Assembly: GCA_015234425.1 (NCBI GenBank)
Contig: JADGNE010000033.1
Coordinates: 62,001 to 126,000, forward strand
Reading direction: 5' to 3'
Origin: Devosia sp.
Lineage (GTDB): Bacteria; Pseudomonadota; Alphaproteobacteria; Rhizobiales; Devosiaceae
DNA length: 64,000 nucleotides
In this document: positions 7,355 to 17,453 of the stretch, in pieces
Numbering within the stretch: position 1 is the first letter of the stretch
Layout of the letters: every line of letters begins with the position of its first letter
Notes under the pieces: generated by a model
What the model was told of the DNA's origin: nothing
Databases searched by the model: none
The model's input: only the letters and a program-made list of their open reading frames with translations
Translations under genes and position numbers: made by a program

Positions 7355-10300
7355 ATGGCCAAGAACCCGACGCCCCAGAACGATCCTGCCGCGCTGGCGT
7401 TTTCAGCAGTGGAAGACGCCCTCAAGGAATCGGTGTTCAGCCTCGATCCCGCTAACCGACCGGCTGAGCGCAAGCCCAGCGAGCCGAACAAGTCAGAACG
7501 GCTGCGGACAGCCGACAAGATTGCCCAGCAGGCCGGCGCTGTCGCCAATGACGATCGCGCCTCGACCTCGCGTCTCCTCTATGGCCTGCAGAACCGGTCG
7601 TCGGCCACGCCGACCTGGCTCGCCATTGTACTCTCTGTTCTCTGGGTCACCGCTGGCGTGACCGTTGCCGTGCTGCGCTACGGTCCGGAAATGGCCAATT
7701 TCGGACAGTTCGCCGGCACGATCGAATTCATCGCCATCCTCGCCATCATCGTCCTGCCGGTGCTCGGCTTCTTTGCTGTTGCGACGCTCATCCGTCGCGC
7801 CCAGGATCTGCGCAACGCCGCCTCCTCCATCACCCAGGCCGCCATTCGCCTGGCCGAACCCGAAGTAACCGCCGCCGACAAGGTCGCTTCCGTGGGTCAG
7901 GCTGTGCGCCGCGAAGTCAATGCCCTTGGTGACGGGCTCGAACGCGCCCTCACCCGCGCCGGCGAACTCGAAGTGATGATCCACAATGAGGTCACCGCTC
8001 TCGAGCGCACCTATTCGGACAATGAATCGCGCATGCGCGCGCTCATCGCCGAGCTCGCCAGCCAGCGCGAAAGCGTCCTCACCAATACCGAGCGCGTGCG
8101 CGAAGCCATCACCGAGAGCCACACCGGCCTCGTCTTCGACCTCGACATGATCAGCCAGCGCATCGCCGGTACGATCGTTGAAAGCGGCGGCAATCTGACC
8201 CGCGCGCTGGAGTCGACCGGCAATGTGCTCAACACCACCTTCTCCGAGCGCTCGACAGATTTCGCCCAGCTCGTTGACCATCGCACGACCGATTTCCTTT
8301 CGGCGCTGGATGACAGCGCCTCGCGCGTTGCTCGTACGCTCGAAGACCAGTCCAACTCCCTGAGCGTCAACATCGAATCCCGCTCCGCCGAAATGGCGGC
8401 AGTGGTCGAAGGCCATATCCAGACGCTCATCGAAGCTCTCGACAGCCGCACCAGCTCCATCGGTGGTACGCTCGAAGCCCACACGGCCTCGTTCACCACG
8501 GCCTATGAAGACCAGACCGATACCCTGGCAAACCTGCTGGCCGTCGGCGGCACCAAGCTCGTCGACCAGCTGCGTGAGCGCGGCGAACTCGTGAGCGCTG
8601 CCCTCGAGCAGCTTGGCCAGCGCGTTGCCGGCGACATCTCCGGTCGCTCGAGCGAAGCCGAAGCCCTGCTCACGGCCCTCCAGCGCCAGCTCGACGAATC
8701 CGTTTCGATCCAGCTCAACGCCATGGAGAGCCGCCTCCAGTCTGCGCTGATCGAGATCAATGGCGCTCTCGACGATACCTCCGAGCGCGCCCGCATTACC
8801 CTCTCCTCGGCCGGCCAGGAATCGCTGGGCAGCTTTGACGCTCGCCTGACTGAAATCACCGGCGCGCTCGACGACCGTCTGCATGCCCTCGACAGCGTCA
8901 TCGGCGACAAGGGCGACCGCCTGCTGTCGCGCCTCGACGAACACGGCAGCAGCTTTGCCACCCGCGCCAATGTGCTGGAAATGGCACTCGACAAGGAGTC
9001 GGGTCGTTTCAACGATGTGCTCACCGAGCGCACGCGCGAAATGAACGAAGCCATCGGCGCCAAGACCCAGGCGATTGCCGCAAGCCTGATCAGCAGCGCC
9101 CAGGAAATCTCGAGCACGCTCGACACCTATACTGCTGCTCTGGGCGAGACGATCGACAGCCGCACCGGCCGCATCGATACGATCCTCACCACCCGCACCA
9201 GCGACATTGCCGAGGCGATCTCGTCCGGCGCCGAAGCGCTCGAAACCACCCTCAGCGGCCGCGGCCGCGAGATGAGCGACGCTATCCGCCAGCAGGCCGA
9301 ACAGCTGGGCGAGACGCTCAACATCAGCACCCAGGGTTTCGAACAGGCCATCACCAGCCGCACCCGCGACCTCGCCGATACGCTGTCCGAGCGCTCCAAC
9401 GCATTGTCGCTGGAACTCGAGACCCGCACCGGCGCCCTCACCAGCCAGCTCGACGAGCGCACCAACCTCCTGACCTCGCGTCTGGATCAGCGCACCGACG
9501 AACTGACCAGCGGCCTTGATATCCGCACCGAGGCACTCGCCAGCGCCCTCGACATTCGCACCGACGCCCTCAGCCACACGCTGGACGAGCGCACAACTGC
9601 CCTCACAACGGCTCTCGACGACAAGACCGGCGTGCTCACTGAGGCACTCGACGAGCGCAGCGCCGCCCTCACCACCGGCATTGCCGAGCGCGCCCAGGCC
9701 CTGACCAGCGGCATCGCCGAGCAGGCACACGCCCTGACCAGCGGCATCGACGCCCGCACTGGCGCCCTGACCTCGGGCATCACGCTGCGCGCAAATGCCC
9801 TTCACTCGATCATCGAAGAGAAGGCCGAGGCGCTGACATCGGGTCTCGACCAGCGTACCGCCGCCCTCACCGCCGGCCTCGAAGAGCGCGCAGCCCTTCT
9901 TGAAGAACGCGCCGCAGCTTTCACCACTGGGCTCGACGAACAGACCGCAGCCCTTACCACGGGCCTCGATGAGCGCACCGCCGCCCTCACCGCCGGTCTT
10001 GATGAACGCACGACTGCCCTCACCAACGGTCTTGATGAGCGCACTTCGGCACTGACATCGGGCCTCTACGCCCGCACCGCGGCCTTCAACGCCGGCCTCG
10101 ACCAGCGCGCGACGGCGCTCACCACCGGCCTCGACGAACGCGCAACTGCACTCACCACCAATCTCGATGAGCGCGCCAGCGCCCTCACCGCCGGTATCGA
10201 TGCGCGCACTGCCGCTCTGAGTGCCGACCTCGATGAGCGCACCAATGCGCTCAACGCGGGTCTCGACGACCGCACCCTCGCGCTGCGCGCCGGCCTCGAC

Positions 10301-13300
10301 ATGCGCAGTGCCGCCATCAAGGCCAGCATCGACGAGCGCACGACCGCTCTCAACGTCGGTCTCGATGAACGCGCTGCCGCGCTGACCGCCGGCATCGACG
10401 AGCGCACCTACGCGCTGACCACCGGTCTTGACGAGCGCACTTCGGCGCTCACCGAAGGTCTCGACGCCCGCACGGTCGCCCTGACGACCGGCATTGACGA
10501 GCGCACCAATGCGCTGACCTCGGGTCTCGATGCCCGCGCCGACATTTTCTCGGCCAGCCTCGACGTTCGCACCCAGGCGCTCGGCAACACCATTGACGCC
10601 CGCGTCGATCGTCTTGCTGAAGAACTGGACAGCCGTGCCCTCGCGCTCGGCGCCAAGCTTGAAGAAGGGCGTAGCCGCCTGACCAGCGCAATCGACTACC
10701 GCGCCACCCAGATCGTGGAAGACGTCAGCGCCCGCACGACGCTGATGACCGAAGCGCTCGATGCCCATGCGCAGGAGCTGAACACCAATCTGGCCACCCG
10801 CACAGCCGAGCTCGACTCGACCCTGGGTAGCCATTCGGCCGATATCACCGCGACCCTCGACAGCCGCACCGCAGCACTCAACAGCGCCCTCGAAAACCGC
10901 GCCAATGAGTTCGCGGAAGCTATCGACAGCCGGACCCAGGAACTGGCCACCACGGTCGGTACCCGCACGCACCAGCTGAGTGCTGCCCTCGCCGGCCGCA
11001 CCCAGGCTCTCTCCGACACGCTGACCAACCACACCAACTCGATGGGCGAGACGATCGGTCTGCACACCGCCGAGATGGCGCAGACACTGGAGCAGCACAG
11101 CGCTGCCGCCCGCGAAGCTATCGATGCATCGCTGCGCACCGCTACCGAGACCATGGCCACGCGTCTCGATGACATGTCCTCGACCGTGTCGAGCCGTGTT
11201 GGCGAGATCAGCGGCGCCCTGACCGCCGGCGTCGAAACCGCCCTCGCCCGCGTGGACGAGAGCGAACGCAATGTGACGAGCCGCATGGACGCCGCCAGCG
11301 TCAACTTCCAGGACAATGTCCGCAAGGCCACAGAGATCGTCGAAACCGGCGTCAATGCCGCGCGCCAGTCCATGATCGACCTCGTCGACCAGCGCCTGGG
11401 CACCCTGCCCGAGGCAATCACCGCCCGCGCCGACATTACGGCCGAACGCCTGGCGTCGCTCAACTCCTCGATCAACACCTCGATCACCCAGTCCATGGCT
11501 GACCTCGAAGCTGGCGCCGACCGCATCGAGGAAACCATCGCGACCCGCATCACCGCAGCGACCCACACCATTGCGGCCGATGTCGAGAACACCGCGACCC
11601 GCATGGATATCGCCGTGCGCTCCGCCCTCGACCAGTTCCGCATGGCGGCGCACAACATCGACGAGATCGTCACGGTCAAGGCCGTCGACAGCGTCACCTC
11701 GATCGAAGAGCGCCTGGGCGAAATCAACCGCTCGGTGTCCAACCACACCGCAGCCTTCGCCGCCCTCGTCAACGAACGCTCGGCCGAGCTGCAGAATGCT
11801 CTGCGCGGTCACGGCAACATCCTGCGCGACGCTCTCTCCGACAATGCTCGCGAAGCCGAAGAACTCATGTCGGTGTCGACCTCGCGTATTCTCGGCGATG
11901 TCACCACAGCGCTCAGCAAGCTCAACGATTCCAACATGCTGCTGCAGCATGTGCTGGATGCGTCGACCACCAACCTCGCCACGCTCGAAACCAGCATCGC
12001 CCAGCAGACCGCCAGCTACGCCGGCACCATGCGCGAAGCCATGGGCCAGACCGAAGAAGCCGGCGTTCTGGTTGGCCAGCATGTCGGCGCCCTGCAGCAG
12101 ACCATTCGCGCCATGGTCGACGAGTTTGCGTCCATCCTCGGCCGCCTCGACGTCGAAGTGGTCAGCATGAACCAGGCGTCCCGCGCCCTCGAATCCACCA
12201 GCGGCACTGCCCTCGAAACCCTTGAGGAACGCCGTGGCGCCATGGAAGCCCTTGCAGAGAGCTTCGCCAGCAAGGCCGACGATATCGACGGTCGCATGCG
12301 CATGTTCGCCCAGTCGATCTCCGACACCGTTCAGGAAACCGAACGCCGTCTCATCGGCGCTCGCCGCGCCATGGACGAAGCTCTGCAGGCCACGAGCTTC
12401 CAGGTCACCGATACGCTGGGCCAGAGCACCCAGGCCATCACCCAGGCGCTCGAAACGGCCACCACCAACGTCAATGACGCGCTCTTCTCCACCAATGAGC
12501 GCTTCACCCAGACCCTGGACGCCAACGCGGCTCAGGTCGACACCGCCGTCCAGCGCGCTGCTGAAGCTGCCGCCGCAGCCCTCAGCCAGACCTCGACCTC
12601 GGTCCGTTCGGCCCTCGCCGGCCAGACCAACCAGGTCAATGCCGCTCTCGAAGAGAACGCCAACAAGGTCAGCGACCTCCTGGCGTCGACCGCCGGCACC
12701 GTTACCGATGTGCTCACCTCGACCACCAGCACGCTGGCTGACACAATCGCTGACACGACCCAGTCCGTTCGTGGCGCCATCGCCTCGAACACGGGGCAGC
12801 TGCGTCAGGCCGTCGACCAGTCGACCGATGTCGTGCGCAAGGCACTCGACGAAACCACCGAGCAGGTCACCGGCCGCCTCGGCGATTTCCGCGAAACCGC
12901 CGATGGCGAGAGCCGCCGGACCAATGCTGCCCTGCAGGAGGCGCAGCGCCGCCTGATCGCAGAAACGCAGCAGGCCATCGAAGACGCCACACAGCGCTTT
13001 GCCGAGACCGCCCGCGCCATGCGCGAAACGGCTCGCGAAGTTGGTGGCGAACTCGAAGCGACCCGCGCCGAACTGGCGCGTGGCGTCAACGAACTGCCAG
13101 AAGAGACTCGCGCCAGCGCTGCCGCCATGCGCCGTGTCGTCGCCGAGCAGATCGAAGCGCTTTCTGAGCTCAACGCCATCGTCCGCGGCCAGCCCGCAAC
13201 GCACGATGTCACCGATCGCCGCGCCGCTTCGCGTGCTCCGATCCGCCAGCCCGATCCGGCTTCGGCCCCGCGCCAGCCAGAACCCGCGCAGGTCGCCCAG

Positions 13301-13852
13301 TCCCTGGTCGACCCGATCCGCGCCCGCCCGGCCGAACCAGCAGCGGCTCCCGCACCGGTCCAGGCCCCTGCCCCGGCACCGGCGCCCGCACCGGCCGCCC
13401 AGCAGGCGGCTCCTGCAGCCCGCACCGAAGCTCCGGCTCAGGCCGGCGACAATGGTGGCTGGCTGCGTGACGTGCTCCGCAACGCATCGGCCAAGCAGGC
13501 CGGCGCACAGGCACCGCAGGGCCTTTCGACCCTGACCGAGGAAATCGCCCGCGCCATTGATGACGCCGCGCTGTCCGAAGCCTGGGCCCGCTATCAGGCC
13601 GGTGAGTCCAATGTCTTCTCGCGCCGCATCTACACGCTGACCGGCCAGGGCACCTATGACGAAGTGCGCAAGCGCCTGCAGCGCGACGCGGACTTCATGC
13701 GCACCGCCCAGGCCTATATGGGCGACTTCGAGCAGCTGCTGAAGCGTGCAGCCGCCGGCCCGCGCCCTGCTGCCGAAACCCGCGAGTACCTGCTCTCGGA
13801 TCGCGGCAAGGTCTACACCACCCTCGCCCACGCGAGCGGCCGCCTCAACTGA
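7355..13852 (+). CDS. Giant membrane-anchored apolipoprotein-like coiled-coil protein (GPR-like)
   Basis: A 2165-residue protein. After a 70-residue polar N terminus come two membrane segments (about 87-108, beginning WLAIVLSVLWV, and 121-145, FIAILAIIVLPVLG). A very long alpha-helical rod built on an 11-residue period follows, most regular at 691-1093. Then comes an Ala/Pro linker (about 1960-2040) and a compact C-terminal domain (about 2055-2165) beginning STLTEEIARAI. Size, N-terminal anchoring and apolipoprotein A1/A4/E-type repeats match the Growth Pole Ring protein of Agrobacterium (about 2100 residues, needed for polar growth). The match is by architecture, so orthology is inference. 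ATG at 7355 is preferred over upstream in-frame starts. A strong terminator follows. Confidence 0.85.
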   Translation: MAKNPTPQNDPAALAFSAVEDALKESVFSLDPANRPAERKPSEPNKSERLRTADKIAQQAGAVANDDRASTSRLLYGLQNRSSATPTWLAIVLSVLWVTAGVTVAVLRYGPEMANFGQFAGTIEFIAILAIIVLPVLGFFAVATLIRRAQDLRNAASSITQAAIRLAEPEVTAADKVASVGQAVRREVNALGDGLERALTRAGELEVMIHNEVTALERTYSDNESRMRALIAELASQRESVLTNTERVREAITESHTGLVFDLDMISQRIAGTIVESGGNLTRALESTGNVLNTTFSERSTDFAQLVDHRTTDFLSALDDSASRVARTLEDQSNSLSVNIESRSAEMAAVVEGHIQTLIEALDSRTSSIGGTLEAHTASFTTAYEDQTDTLANLLAVGGTKLVDQLRERGELVSAALEQLGQRVAGDISGRSSEAEALLTALQRQLDESVSIQLNAMESRLQSALIEINGALDDTSERARITLSSAGQESLGSFDARLTEITGALDDRLHALDSVIGDKGDRLLSRLDEHGSSFATRANVLEMALDKESGRFNDVLTERTREMNEAIGAKTQAIAASLISSAQEISSTLDTYTAALGETIDSRTGRIDTILTTRTSDIAEAISSGAEALETTLSGRGREMSDAIRQQAEQLGETLNISTQGFEQAITSRTRDLADTLSERSNALSLELETRTGALTSQLDERTNLLTSRLDQRTDELTSGLDIRTEALASALDIRTDALSHTLDERTTALTTALDDKTGVLTEALDERSAALTTGIAERAQALTSGIAEQAHALTSGIDARTGALTSGITLRANALHSIIEEKAEALTSGLDQRTAALTAGLEERAALLEERAAAFTTGLDEQTAALTTGLDERTAALTAGLDERTTALTNGLDERTSALTSGLYARTAAFNAGLDQRATALTTGLDERATALTTNLDERASALTAGIDARTAALSADLDERTNALNAGLDDRTLALRAGLDMRSAAIKASIDERTTALNVGLDERAAALTAGIDERTYALTTGLDERTSALTEGLDARTVALTTGIDERTNALTSGLDARADIFSASLDVRTQALGNTIDARVDRLAEELDSRALALGAKLEEGRSRLTSAIDYRATQIVEDVSARTTLMTEALDAHAQELNTNLATRTAELDSTLGSHSADITATLDSRTAALNSALENRANEFAEAIDSRTQELATTVGTRTHQLSAALAGRTQALSDTLTNHTNSMGETIGLHTAEMAQTLEQHSAAAREAIDASLRTATETMATRLDDMSSTVSSRVGEISGALTAGVETALARVDESERNVTSRMDAASVNFQDNVRKATEIVETGVNAARQSMIDLVDQRLGTLPEAITARADITAERLASLNSSINTSITQSMADLEAGADRIEETIATRITAATHTIAADVENTATRMDIAVRSALDQFRMAAHNIDEIVTVKAVDSVTSIEERLGEINRSVSNHTAAFAALVNERSAELQNALRGHGNILRDALSDNAREAEELMSVSTSRILGDVTTALSKLNDSNMLLQHVLDASTTNLATLETSIAQQTASYAGTMREAMGQTEEAGVLVGQHVGALQQTIRAMVDEFASILGRLDVEVVSMNQASRALESTSGTALETLEERRGAMEALAESFASKADDIDGRMRMFAQSISDTVQETERRLIGARRAMDEALQATSFQVTDTLGQSTQAITQALETATTNVNDALFSTNERFTQTLDANAAQVDTAVQRAAEAAAAALSQTSTSVRSALAGQTNQVNAALEENANKVSDLLASTAGTVTDVLTSTTSTLADTIADTTQSVRGAIASNTGQLRQAVDQSTDVVRKALDETTEQVTGRLGDFRETADGESRRTNAALQEAQRRLIAETQQAIEDATQRFAETARAMRETAREVGGELEATRAELARGVNELPEETRASAAAMRRVVAEQIEALSELNAIVRGQPATHDVTDRRAASRAPIRQPDPASAPRQPEPAQVAQSLVDPIRARPAEPAAAPAPVQAPAPAPAPAPAAQQAAPAARTEAPAQAGDNGGWLRDVLRNASAKQAGAQAPQGLSTLTEEIARAIDDAALSEAWARYQAGESNVFSRRIYTLTGQGTYDEVRKRLQRDADFMRTAQAYMGDFEQLLKRAAAGPRPAAETREYLLSDRGKVYTTLAHASGRLN
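9425..10633 (+). repeat. 37 tandem 33-bp units encoding an 11-residue repeat
   Basis: Within the giant gene, residues 691-1093 are tandem undecads of consensus RTxALTxGLDE. I count 37 units, all 11 residues except unit 15 (RAALLEE), which has 7. Most positions vary at codon level while R1, A4, L5, L9 and D10 are kept, so the array is old and under protein-level selection. An 11-residue period is the hallmark of apolipoprotein-type amphipathic helices. Confidence 0.9.
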
Positions 13853-13870
13853 GCGGACCCAATGAAATGA

Positions 13871-13902
13871 AAAAGCCCCGGTTCAGACCGGGGCTTTTTT
13901 TT
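13871..13902. terminator. Bidirectional intrinsic terminator
   Basis: A 12-bp stem (AAAAGCCCCGGT / ACCGGGGCTTTT) with TCAG loop followed by a T run. It ends the giant coiled-coil gene 18 bases after its stop. The A run on the left arm lets it also work for the convergent MFS gene. Confidence 0.92.
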
Positions 13903-13978
13903 GTTGCGGGTAGCAATGTGACATGGGCCCGGCGGTCGGGAGAGGCAAGCCGGCGGGACCGGTTGCCTCATTCCCGGA

Positions 13979-15181
13979 TTAGCGCGGCAGCACGGCATCC
14001 TTGGGTGGGCGAAGCTTGAGGGAGAGCAGCACACAGACGATGGCGATGCTGCTGGTCAGGGTCGAGTAGAAGAATGCCCCTGCCCCGAACATTTCGACAA
14101 GGAAGCCGAAGGCCACCAGCGCCAGCATCGATGCACCCTGCTGCAGCATGGTGGCAAAGCCCTGAGCTTCGGCGGCATTGCCCTCATTGGTCCAGTTGGC
14201 GATGAAGTGGACCACGCCGAGATAGCCGATGCCAAAGCTGAAGGCGTGCAGCATCTGGACAAAGAACAGCACTTCTACCGGCGGATCGAAGGCCATCACG
14301 GTAAAGCGGATCAAGCCGGCGATCGCAGCAGCGAGGATCATGTTGCGGGCGGTGATCTTGCCTCCGAAGCGGCGCCACAGGAACATGGCCAGCGCCTCGG
14401 CAGCAGCAGAGGCGGCCAGGAGAGGGCCGATATAGACATCAGCGATACCGCCCTGGTTCCAGAGCAGAACGGCGAAGGCGCCGATCAGCGCATTGCTCGA
14501 GTTGACCAGCGCGAAAGCGACGAGCGGCAGGATGAACCACAATTTGAGGGAATCGCGCAGCCGCGTTCCCGTGACCGCCTGCAGATCGGGCTCAGCCAGG
14601 GTCGCCTTAGCCTTTGGCGCGCGGAAGCGCGGCAGCCAGAACCCCAGCAGTGCGCGGACCACGGTCATCAGAATATAGAGGATGATGAAGCTGCCCGAAC
14701 CCCATTCGGTCAACGCTACACCGATGCCGGCAACGCCGACGACATAGCCGACTGTCGCCCAGACGCGGATAGCACCAAAGTCCGTGCCATTGCGGCGGGC
14801 CATACGCACAGTCGCCGCGTCGATAACCGGTGGCACGAGGCCATTGCTAATGGAGCAGAGGCTCCAGATCAGCAGTATGCCCCAGAATTCACTGACGAAA
14901 TAAAGCCCGATCGGCGCCAGGGCAGACGCCACGGAAATTATGATGATGGCAGTACGCCAGTCGTCTGCGCGATCGGCGAGCCGCCCGACAATCATGTTGA
15001 GGAGCAGCAGTCCCAGCATGGGCAGGGCGTTGATGATGCCGATCTGGTCGGCGGGCACGCCGTGCTGGCTAAGCCAGATGCCCAGGAACACCGTGGCAAC
15101 TGCGCCAGGCAAGTAGACGGTAAACTGATAAACTGAAGTGCGCGTCTCGGGGCTACCCAAGCGCGATAGGACCGACGGCAT
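13979..15181 (-). CDS. MFS transporter (MFS_1-like, phenylpropionate/nucleoside permease type)
   Basis: A 400-residue inner-membrane protein with about 12 hydrophobic helices, consistent with the LacY/HcaT-like branch of the major facilitator superfamily. The N-terminal loop motif NMIVGRLADRADDWR fits the conserved MFS loop 2-3. No soluble domains are seen. The substrate cannot be read from sequence. It stands alone, convergent with the giant gene. ATG at 15181 (MPSVLSRLG) is chosen because the upstream extension is not hydrophobic and lacks a ribosome site. Confidence 0.86.
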   Translation of the reverse strand: MPSVLSRLGSPETRTSVYQFTVYLPGAVATVFLGIWLSQHGVPADQIGIINALPMLGLLLLNMIVGRLADRADDWRTAIIIISVASALAPIGLYFVSEFWGILLIWSLCSISNGLVPPVIDAATVRMARRNGTDFGAIRVWATVGYVVGVAGIGVALTEWGSGSFIILYILMTVVRALLGFWLPRFRAPKAKATLAEPDLQAVTGTRLRDSLKLWFILPLVAFALVNSSNALIGAFAVLLWNQGGIADVYIGPLLAASAAAEALAMFLWRRFGGKITARNMILAAAIAGLIRFTVMAFDPPVEVLFFVQMLHAFSFGIGYLGVVHFIANWTNEGNAAEAQGFATMLQQGASMLALVAFGFLVEMFGAGAFFYSTLTSSIAIVCVLLSLKLRPPKDAVLPR

Positions 15182-15316
15182 GGAAAATGACTCCGGGCGC
15201 GAGAACCGCGCCTCGTTCGTCTTCGTGCAACGGTTGCCAAGACAAAGCAAGAGGGCTGAAGGCACAGCGACGCGCAATTACGCGCCGGCCCAGCCGATGC
15301 TCTCCCGTAAGAGCGC

Positions 15317-16117
15317 CTAGTCTTCTGCGATGCTGCGGTTCTTCATGCGTCGCGGCTCACCCGTCACCATCTCGGTCCACTTGACCAACTCGAATGTGCC
15401 GTCCGGGTTTTCGACCACCGCTGTGCAGCTTTCCACCCAGTCGCCGGTGTTGATGTAGTGGATGCCCAGCCGATCGTGCATGTCGGCGAAATGGATATGG
15501 CCGCAGATCACGCCATCGACGCCGCTCTGCTTGGCCTCATGCACCAGCGCCTCTTCAAAGCGGCCGATCACAGAGACGGCGTTCTTGACCTTTTGCTTGG
15601 CCCAGGCGCTGAGCGACCAATATTGCAGGCCCAGCTTGCGCCGCACCCAATTGATGACGCTGTTGACCCGCAGGGCGAAATTATAGGCCCAGTCCCCGAC
15701 ATGGGCGAGCCACTTGGCGTTCATCACCACCACGTCGAACTGGTCGCCATGGATGACAAGATAGGTCTGGCCGGTGGCAGAGGTATGAACGGTGCGATCG
15801 ACGAGCTCGATCCCGCCGAAATAAGTCCCGAGATATTCGCGCAGGAACTCGTCGTGATTGCCCGGCAGATAGACGATGCGGACACCGGACTGCGCCTTGT
15901 CGAGCAGGACCTGGGCCAGCTCATTGTATTCTTCGGGCCAGCGCCAGGTCTTTGCCAGCCGCCAGCCGTCAAGGATATCGCCGACGAGATAAATGGTCTG
16001 GGCATCATGGAAGCGCAGGAACTCGATGAGTTGTCGCGTCCGGATCGGCTTCATGCCCAGATGCACGTCAGACAGGAACAATGCTCGGGCTTGCCGAATT
16101 TGGCGGTCATCCGTCAT
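15317..16117 (-). CDS. UDP-2,3-diacylglucosamine diphosphatase-like metallophosphoesterase
   Basis: A 266-residue calcineurin-fold phosphoesterase. The metal-binding motifs appear in order: SDVHLG (16-21), GDILDGW (46-52), GNHDE (86-90), HGDQFD (123-128) and GHIH (206-209). This is the LpxH-like COG2908 group, which removes UMP from UDP-diacylglucosamine in lipid A synthesis. Many alphaproteobacteria use the unrelated LpxI instead, so this could be a paralogue with another phosphoester substrate. It is probably peripheral at the cytoplasmic face of the inner membrane. It stands alone between the MFS and NagZ-like genes. Confidence 0.85.
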   Translation of the reverse strand: MTDDRQIRQARALFLSDVHLGMKPIRTRQLIEFLRFHDAQTIYLVGDILDGWRLAKTWRWPEEYNELAQVLLDKAQSGVRIVYLPGNHDEFLREYLGTYFGGIELVDRTVHTSATGQTYLVIHGDQFDVVVMNAKWLAHVGDWAYNFALRVNSVINWVRRKLGLQYWSLSAWAKQKVKNAVSVIGRFEEALVHEAKQSGVDGVICGHIHFADMHDRLGIHYINTGDWVESCTAVVENPDGTFELVKWTEMVTGEPRRMKNRSIAED

Positions 16118-16207
16118 TGCCGTTTCGTCTCCGATTACAGGCAGGCACCTTAGCTATGCACCTCGGCTGAGAAAACTGCCAGACGCGTAAAACCGGGGGA
16201 TGTGCGG

Positions 16208-17296
16208 CTATTTGATCCGCGATTTGAGCGCTACGATGCGTTCGTAGCTCTGCTCGATGCGCTCGGCGAAGGCAGGATCCGCTGCGGCTTCGCGCAGCAG
16301 GATGTCCAGAACCTCCTGGTTTAGGCCGGGCCGCTGATAGGCCGTGTTGGAAAAGAGGAGAACATCCATCCCCGCTCCGACAGCCTTTAGCACTGTCTCT
16401 TCGAGCGTGAAGTGGTCGCGAATGGCACCCATTTCGAGATCATCGCTGATCACCACGCCATCAAAACCGAGCTCGCTGCGGAGAACACCCTCGATCCAGC
16501 GCGGCGACAGTGACGATGGGCTCTGTTCGTCCCCGTCGGAATAGTCGGCATGATAGAGATGGGCCACCATGACCATGTCGGCAGAGCCCTGATCGATCAG
16601 CGTCTTGTAAGGGACGAGCTCATCCGGAGACCAGGTCTGCGTGATGTCGACAAAGCCCTCGTGGCTATCCGCGGTCGACGAGCCATGGCCGGGGAAATGC
16701 TTCAGCGATGTAACGAGACCAGCTGCGTGATGCGCTTCGATGAAGGCTGCGTCATAGGCGGTGACGACGGCGGGATCAGCCGAAAAAGCACGACCGAAGC
16801 GGGTGATGACCTGGTTGTCCGGATTGACGTCGAGATCGGCCACGGGTCCGAAATTGACCGAGAACCCGAGGTCGGCAATGCCGGCAGCCATGCGGGCGTA
16901 GATGGCCTCGGCCTGCTCAGGCGAATTGCTGGCAGCAATCGAGCGCGCGTTGGGAATTTCGGTAAAGCCCACATCATTGGTCAGGCGCTCAACGGAACCG
17001 CCCTCCTGATCGAGGGTAATAAATGGGGGCAGGCTTGTGGTTGAACCACGGAACAGGGCGTTCATCGCCTTGACCGCACCAAGGCTCGCAACATTCTTCT
17101 TGAGATACATGACGCCGCCGAGACGGCCCGCTTCCAGTTCGCCAGCGATTGCCTTGACGCTGGCCGCATTGGCGCTGCTGCCCTCGAAGCCCACGACAAT
17201 CATCTGTCCGGCCATGTCTTCAAGCGTTGCAGCTTGGGCCCCTCCAGTGAGGGCAGCGATGGCGAAGGCAAGCGACAGATATCGGCGCACGGGCAA
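16208..17296 (-). CDS. Exported glycoside hydrolase family 3 (NagZ-type beta-N-acetylhexosaminidase)
   Basis: A 362-residue GH3 enzyme expected to remove beta-N-acetylglucosamine from muropeptides or other glycans. The NagZ catalytic loop KHFPGHGSSTADSHEG (199-214) carries the Asp-His dyad (D210/H212). The nucleophile is the first Asp of VISDDLEMGAI (D285). Unlike the cytoplasmic E. coli NagZ, it begins with a signal peptide (MPVRRYLSLAFAIAALTGGAQA), so it should act in the periplasm. It lacks the C-terminal beta-sandwich of large GH3 beta-glucosidases. It is monocistronic, downstream of the acs terminator. Confidence 0.9.
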   Translation of the reverse strand: MPVRRYLSLAFAIAALTGGAQAATLEDMAGQMIVVGFEGSSANAASVKAIAGELEAGRLGGVMYLKKNVASLGAVKAMNALFRGSTTSLPPFITLDQEGGSVERLTNDVGFTEIPNARSIAASNSPEQAEAIYARMAAGIADLGFSVNFGPVADLDVNPDNQVITRFGRAFSADPAVVTAYDAAFIEAHHAAGLVTSLKHFPGHGSSTADSHEGFVDITQTWSPDELVPYKTLIDQGSADMVMVAHLYHADYSDGDEQSPSSLSPRWIEGVLRSELGFDGVVISDDLEMGAIRDHFTLEETVLKAVGAGMDVLLFSNTAYQRPGLNQEVLDILLREAAADPAFAERIEQSYERIVALKSRIK

Positions 17297-17453
17297 ACTC
17301 CGGGGGAATCGATGTGCCGACAGTGACGGGATAAAGGCGGCAAGACAATGATCCCCCTGAACAGGGGGTGCCGCCCTGCCCCTTACGGATCAATGCTCAT
17401 GCGTGACTTCCAAGACGACGGTTCTCAGCCTACCGGTCGACCGTCACAAACTG

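Noticed and set aside
9425..10633. CRISPR-like regular repeat array
   Set aside because: The 33-bp period has no unique spacers and encodes an in-frame 11-residue repeat.
7493..13831. Open frame of about 2112 codons antisense to the giant coiled-coil gene
   Set aside because: It arises from strong GC-rich codon bias and the repeated Leu/Asp/Arg/Thr codons of the sense strand. Its product is a low-complexity Gly/Val/Arg mix without a family pattern, and the sense protein has clear domains.
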